Below are positions 13,455 through 16,226 of a stretch of 16,226 bases of DNA, piece after piece (the stretch's first letter is position 1; each line of letters opens with the position of its first letter). Made by a program: the position numbers and the translations under genes. Where the stretch lies: the NCBI GenBank assembly GCA_036734025.1, contig DAIMZI010000029.1, forward strand, positions 1-16,226, read 5' to 3'. The notes beneath the pieces are model-generated. The model searched no databases, had not been told where the DNA came from, and saw only the letters and a list, made by a program, of their open reading frames with translations. The DNA is from DAIMZI01 sp036734025 (GTDB lineage: Bacteria; Pseudomonadota; Alphaproteobacteria; Rhizobiales; Rhodomicrobiaceae).

Positions 13455-13979
13455 AATCATTACGTCGCCAAATACGACCTACCTGCTTCAATGTGCCGTG
13501 AGATCGGACGACTCATTGTGCGCTATGCCTATGTCGAGAGCTACCTTCAAGGCATTGTCTACCTTTTGGTAGGCTGCAATCAAGGCATAGGGCGTTTAGC
13601 AATCAGAGAGCCAAGAGCAAGAGACCGTCTTGAGCTAATCCGAGACCTGATTGCTGCAAAGGGTCTAACGCAACCAAATGCCGATTTTAAAGCTCTTAGC
13701 AAGGCTATTGAAGACGCCGAAAGCATGCGCAATCTCTGTGCTCATAGTCCATGGACATGGTCCGAAACAGAAAATGCTTGGGCCGTCTTAGTTGCAAGAG
13801 GTTCTTGGTCGCATATTCCAAAATCGGATAAAGCACAAAAAAATAAAAGACTATTCCCAGAGGGGAAAATTATACGTCAAGAGCACTTGACAACCTATGT
13901 CAAAGGTATGGATGGCATCGTTTGCGAGCTAAAATCGCTTCAAGCCAAGCTTCAGGCGCAGATTCAATCATCGCGATGA
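13449..13979 (+). CDS. HEPN-like protein with RNxxxH motif (cargo gene 3)
   Basis: A 176-residue mostly helical protein. The first helices (EIGRLIVRYAYVESYLQGIV and YLLVG, about 18-42) and the motif R94-N95-L-C-A-H99 fit a HEPN fold. R-N-x3-H is the catalytic signature of HEPN RNases, with Asn as the usual second residue. I also recall a group of uncharacterised proteins with a REPRAxDRL-type segment (53-61) and an R-x4-H-(G/S)-x-W site, which this resembles. Function is therefore a putative RNase or RNA-binding protein; toxin activity is inference. The frame is open to 13365, but 13449 gives the best start, with a weak AGGT site. Its 3' end overlaps the convergent 68-aa gene by 80 bp. Confidence 0.65.
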   Translation: MTNHYVAKYDLPASMCREIGRLIVRYAYVESYLQGIVYLLVGCNQGIGRLAIREPRARDRLELIRDLIAAKGLTQPNADFKALSKAIEDAESMRNLCAHSPWTWSETENAWAVLVARGSWSHIPKSDKAQKNKRLFPEGKIIRQEHLTTYVKGMDGIVCELKSLQAKLQAQIQSSR

Positions 13980-14106
13980 AAATATCGCGCACCATAATCT
14001 TGTCGGGAAAATCTCTGTCATCCCATTGAAGCACCTCGCTCCACCCAGCCTCTAACACTTCTGGTGGGATCTTAAGATCGGCGGATCTGCAAGCAGATTC
14101 ACACAT
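13900..14106 (-). CDS. Small acidic protein, 68 aa (cargo gene 4)
   Basis: I do not recognise the family. The product is acidic and protein-like (LKIPPEVLEAGWSEVLQWDD, then VRDIFIAMIESAPEAWLEAI), with predicted helices at about 17-30 and 38-60. The ATG at 14106 overlaps the stop of the 42-aa gene in ATGTGTGA, a typical translational-coupling overlap, and the frame is clean to the TGA at 13900. The last 80 bp are antisense to the end of the HEPN gene. An alternative upstream start in the same frame (TTG, 14214) would run through the 42-aa gene in another phase and is less likely. Confidence 0.5.
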   Translation of the reverse strand: MCESACRSADLKIPPEVLEAGWSEVLQWDDRDFPDKIMVRDIFIAMIESAPEAWLEAILARKRCHPYL

Positions 14107-14227
14107 AGCGAAACCACTCCGCTTTGTCAGGTATATACATCCCAAAAAAACCGGTAAGCTGCAAGATCGTGATGATTGCAGCCACGAAGCTGATGCAGCC
14201 GGTAATCCCGCCAAGAACGCTGCTCAT
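14099..14227 (-). CDS. 42-aa single-helix membrane protein (cargo gene 5)
   Basis: The short product begins MSSVLGGITGCISFVAAIIT and continues ILQLTGFFGMYIPDKAEWFR before YV. A hydrophobic segment (about 4-30) is followed by a polar, aromatic tail, giving one membrane helix. It is unrecognised. Its stop overlaps the start of the 68-aa gene by 8 bases, so the two should be cotranslated. No strong ribosome-binding site is visible. The right inverted repeat of the element (14121-14138) lies inside this frame and encodes part of residues 30-36, so the gene either uses the element end as coding sequence or is a fusion made by insertion. Confidence 0.45.
   Translation of the reverse strand: MSSVLGGITGCISFVAAIITILQLTGFFGMYIPDKAEWFRYV
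14121..14138 (-). repeat. Right inverted repeat of the IS1595-like element
   Basis: Read inward on the minus strand it is GTATATACCTGACAAAGC, identical to the left copy except for one T/C difference. Confidence 0.5.
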
Positions 14228-14264
14228 GACAAACTCATATAAATAACATCCAATAATCTGTTTT

Positions 14265-14279
14265 TTAAACTGTTCTTAA
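14265..14279. promoter_or_regulatory. CtrA-like motif TTAA-N7-TTAA upstream of the polyketide synthase gene
   Basis: TTAA (14265-14268), ACTGTTC, TTAA (14276-14279) lies 111 bp before the polyketide synthase ATG and 38 bp before the 42-aa gene on the other strand. It overlaps the palindrome TTCTTAAGAA (14273-14282). The 162 bp between those genes is AT-rich, includes a possible -10 (TATGAT, near 14315), and has no convincing gene. The final C of the CtrA consensus is absent, and the AT-rich context raises the chance of coincidence. Confidence 0.3.
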
Positions 14280-14389
14280 GAAGCTGTAAAGCCTTGTAAC
14301 CTTGCATATATGTTATGATTACATGAAAAGATCCGCCAGCCGGGATCATGGCGTATGCTGTGGTACAAGGTGTCCAAAAGTGAGAGATC

Positions 14390-15523
14390 ATGCAGCGCCC
14401 CATACCCCACTGGAACCAGGCTGAAAATGAGGCTCATGACCCGGCGGCGGGCTGTTCGCTACGGGGCCTGGCGACCGCCGTTCCCGCTTATCGGTTCGAT
14501 CAGCAGACCGTGATTGACCGCGCGCGGCGCATTTTCGGCGCCCGCACGCCGCTCTTTTCAACGCTCGAGCCGGTCTACACCAATGCGCAGATCGAAAACC
14601 GCCACGCCTGTCAGCCGCTCGACTGGTTCGACGGCCCGGCGGGAATAGCGGAAAAGACCGAGCTTTATCAGCACCATGCCACCGCGCTATCGCAGGAGGC
14701 GGCCGCAGCCGCGCTGGCAGACGCCGGGCTTGCGCCCGAAGACATCGACGTGCTGATCCTCGTGAGTTCCACCGGTATCGCCACGCCTTCCATCGACGCA
14801 CGGCTGATAAACGCCATGGCGTTCCGGCCCGATGTCATCCGCCTGCCGGTCTTCGGCCTGGGCTGCGCGGGCGGCGTGCTGGGCCTGACACGCGCGGCGC
14901 AGATGGCTGCTGCCATGCCCGGCCGGCGCTGTCTCATGATCGCGGTCGAGCTGTGCACGCTGGCCTTCCGTCATGACCGGCTGAGCAAGAGCAATCTGGT
15001 GGCAACAGCCCTGTTTGCCGATGGCGCGGCAGCCGCCGTCATCACGGCGCCGGGCGCGGGAGGCGGTGCCGATGGCGCGATCGGCGCGATCGGGCCGGGC
15101 GGCGAGCATCTGTGGCGCGACACGCTGAACGTGATGGGCTGGGGCGTGGATGAACAGGGCTTTGATGTCATCTTTCACCGTGACATCCCGAACATCGTCG
15201 CCGGCGCGTTCAGGCAGGCGATGGACGGGTTCCTTGAGCGCGAGGGCCTGAGCATGGCGGATATCGACCGGCCCTGCTGTCATCCCGGCGGGGCCAAGGT
15301 GCTCGACGCGCTGGAAGACATATTCGCGTTTGCGCCCGGCGGGCTGGATGCCGAGCGCGCGGTGCTGCGCGATTTCGGCAACATGTCGGCGCCGACCGTC
15401 CTCTTCGTGCTGGATGAGCTGCGCCGGCGCGGCCAGACCGGGCGGCTGTTGCTCACGGCGCTGGGACCGGGCTTCACCGGCGCGTTCCAGATGGTCGACA
15501 TGCATGCGGGAGCGCGCACGTGA
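14390..15523 (+). CDS. Type III polyketide synthase (alkylpyrone synthase-like)
   Basis: A 377-residue chalcone-synthase-fold homodimeric enzyme. It is predicted to condense a fatty acyl-CoA with malonyl-CoA units to make alkylpyrones or alkylresorcinols. The catalytic triad is intact: C159 (FGLGCAGG), H298 (CCHPGGAKV) and N331 (FGNMSAPT), with the C-terminal GPGFTGAFQ loop. The TTAR-type ALPxxR and thiolase-like features agree with bacterial BpsA/PKS18-type enzymes, not plant ones. The start follows a GAGAG site. Its stop overlaps the start of a methyltransferase-like gene in GTGA, so they form an operon; the same gene pair in Bacillus (bpsA-bpsB) makes alkylpyrone methyl ethers. The exact starter and product cannot be read from sequence. 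Confidence 0.93.
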   Translation: MQRPIPHWNQAENEAHDPAAGCSLRGLATAVPAYRFDQQTVIDRARRIFGARTPLFSTLEPVYTNAQIENRHACQPLDWFDGPAGIAEKTELYQHHATALSQEAAAAALADAGLAPEDIDVLILVSSTGIATPSIDARLINAMAFRPDVIRLPVFGLGCAGGVLGLTRAAQMAAAMPGRRCLMIAVELCTLAFRHDRLSKSNLVATALFADGAAAAVITAPGAGGGADGAIGAIGPGGEHLWRDTLNVMGWGVDEQGFDVIFHRDIPNIVAGAFRQAMDGFLEREGLSMADIDRPCCHPGGAKVLDALEDIFAFAPGGLDAERAVLRDFGNMSAPTVLFVLDELRRRGQTGRLLLTALGPGFTGAFQMVDMHAGART

Positions 15524-16020
15524 GTATCGGCTGGGCCTATGTGCTGATCGGCTTTCTGGTGGTCCAGCGCCTTGTCGAACTGGCCTATGCGCGCGCCAAT
15601 ACCCGGGCGCTGCTGGCGTCGGGCGGAGTGGAGGAGGGCGCGGCGCATTATCCGGCCTTCATCGTGCTGCATGCCAGTTGGCTGGCGGCCATGGCCTGGT
15701 TCACGCAAGCCTCGCCGCCGGTGCCGTGGCTGCTGCTGGGGCTGTTCGTGGTGGTGCAGGGGCTGCGGCTGTGGGTGATCGCGACGCTGGGGCGCTACTG
15801 GACGACGCGGATCATCACCGTGCCGGGCGCAAAGCTCGTGCGCAGCGGGCCGTTCCGGTTCATCCGCCATCCCAATTATGCGGTGGTCGCTGTGGAAGTG
15901 CCGCTGGTGCCGCTGATTTTGGGGCTGCCGTGGGTGGCGCTGGTGTTCGGGGCGGCCAATCTGGCGCTGCTGGCCTATCGCATTCGCATAGAAGATGGTG
16001 TGCTGGCGGCGCGGCGCTAG
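15520..16020 (+). CDS. Isoprenylcysteine carboxyl methyltransferase-like membrane protein (BpsB-like)
   Basis: A 166-residue integral membrane methyltransferase-family protein. About four hydrophobic segments are visible (2-20, 45-62, 69-90, 121-151). The family hallmark GPFRFIRHPNY (110-120) and the C-terminal RIRIEDGVL (154-162) form the S-adenosylmethionine site of ICMT-type enzymes. It starts at a GTG that overlaps the TGA of the polyketide synthase, so translation is coupled. By analogy with BpsB it would O-methylate the polyketide product at the membrane; protein prenylcysteine is not an expected substrate in bacteria. Confidence 0.88.
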   Translation: MSIGWAYVLIGFLVVQRLVELAYARANTRALLASGGVEEGAAHYPAFIVLHASWLAAMAWFTQASPPVPWLLLGLFVVVQGLRLWVIATLGRYWTTRIITVPGAKLVRSGPFRFIRHPNYAVVAVEVPLVPLILGLPWVALVFGAANLALLAYRIRIEDGVLAARR

Positions 16021-16058
16021 GGCTTGTCTTCGGTTCCGCGTTCCGGCTTGGCGTGGCT

Positions 16059-16078
16059 CGGGCGAGGGATGTCGCCCG
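16059..16078 (+). terminator. Hairpin downstream of the polyketide operon
   Basis: CGGGCGA-gggatg-TCGCCCG is a perfect 7-bp stem with a 6-base loop, 39 bp after the last stop. A U-tract is lacking, so it may terminate only weakly or protect the mRNA end. Confidence 0.4.
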
Positions 16079-16111
16079 GCAAGCAAAACCCGCTGCGCCG
16101 CGTGCTTTACA

Positions 16112-16226
16112 TGTCATTCCGGGCGCTGCGCGGCGCGCAAGTGATGCGCTGCTGACCCTTTGTCATCCCGGGCGCGGCGCGGTGAGGGCGGTCCCAGGCG
16201 AACGCCTCCCATGTCATCCCGGGCGC
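16112..16226. repeat. REP-like repeat cluster, three copies, continuing beyond the window
   Basis: TGTCATTCCGGGCGC (16112-16126) and TGTCATCCCGGGCGC (16161-16175, 16212-16226) recur at 49- and 51-bp spacing; the first copy differs by one base. The intervals contain GC dyads such as AGGCG-aa-CGCCT. TCATCCCGGGCG-type sequences are widespread extragenic repeats in alphaproteobacteria. The last copy ends at the window edge. Confidence 0.65.

Larger units (their letters stand above)
11848..14138 (+). mobile_element. IS1595-family element with passenger genes
   Basis: An IS1595-type transposase gene lies at the left, with passenger genes behind it. The whole is bounded by GTATATAC-TTGACAAAGC (11848-11865) and its inverted counterpart (14121-14138), which match at 17 of 18 positions. 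GTATATAC is itself palindromic, so it can be read as the outer part of the terminal repeat or as an 8-bp target duplication (IS1595 elements make 8-bp duplications). In the second case the ends are 11856 and 14130. The cargo (12840 onward) is AT-richer than the flanks, consistent with transfer. AT-rich DNA continues to about 14340, so the right boundary is less certain than the left. Confidence 0.6.

Noticed and set aside
11733..14227. One host gene split by the IS element, rebuilt by joining the sequences outside the two ends.
   Set aside because: Rejoining with one copy of GTATATAC gives either an early stop or a frame with non-protein-like composition on the right side, so no interrupted gene could be reconstructed.
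14224..14349. A 41-aa minus-strand frame whose stop overlaps the ATG of the 42-aa gene (TCATGA).
   Set aside because: ATGA automatically gives a -1 frame stop, there is no ribosome-binding site, and the sequence does not look like a protein; it overlaps the likely promoter region.

Overview
The window looks like chromosomal DNA of a GC-rich alphaproteobacterium. The evidence is an LdtR/L,D-transpeptidase pair, an alphaproteobacterial SOS box (GTTC-N7-GTTC), CtrA-type TTAA-N7-TTAA motifs and dense GC3-rich coding. My best guess is a stalked or marine lineage near Maricaulales/Hyphomonadaceae; this is inference from gene style, with no database match behind it.

Layout, left to right. (1) 1-835: outer-membrane beta-barrel gene, minus strand, C-terminus cut by the window edge. 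(2) 1121-3868: two pirin-family cupin genes on the minus strand, divergent from a LysR regulator that probably controls them. (3) 4176-4466: a small two-helix membrane protein with a CtrA-like site upstream. (4) 4535-6685: a YkuD L,D-transpeptidase and the MarR-type regulator LdtR, both minus strand. (5) 6825-8739: 3-hydroxyisobutyryl-CoA hydrolase (minus), divergent from an exported extensin-like protein. (6) 8842-10821: exported CPYC thioredoxin-fold protein, then a GT4-like glycosyltransferase. (7) 10942-11448: ssb (minus), with an upstream region holding a DnaA box inside an inverted repeat and a perfect SOS box.

(8) 11848-about 14138: an IS1595-family element. Its transposase has a textbook sigma70 promoter at the left end. 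An 18-bp near-perfect inverted repeat bounds the transposase and an AT-richer cargo. The cargo holds a coiled-coil/membrane-anchor protein, a 54-aa charged protein, a HEPN-like protein with an intact RNxxxH motif, and a coupled minus-strand pair of 68 and 42 aa. The 54-, 68- and 42-aa genes are short and easily missed. This compact cargo is the most novel part of the window; its function is unknown, and a toxin/antitoxin-like or defence role is only a hypothesis.

(9) 14390-16020: type III polyketide synthase translationally coupled to an isoprenylcysteine-methyltransferase-like membrane enzyme, an alkylpyrone-type (BpsA/BpsB-like) lipid pathway. (10) The right edge carries three copies of a 15-bp REP-like sequence spaced about 50 bp apart.

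No rRNA, tRNA or CRISPR array was seen.
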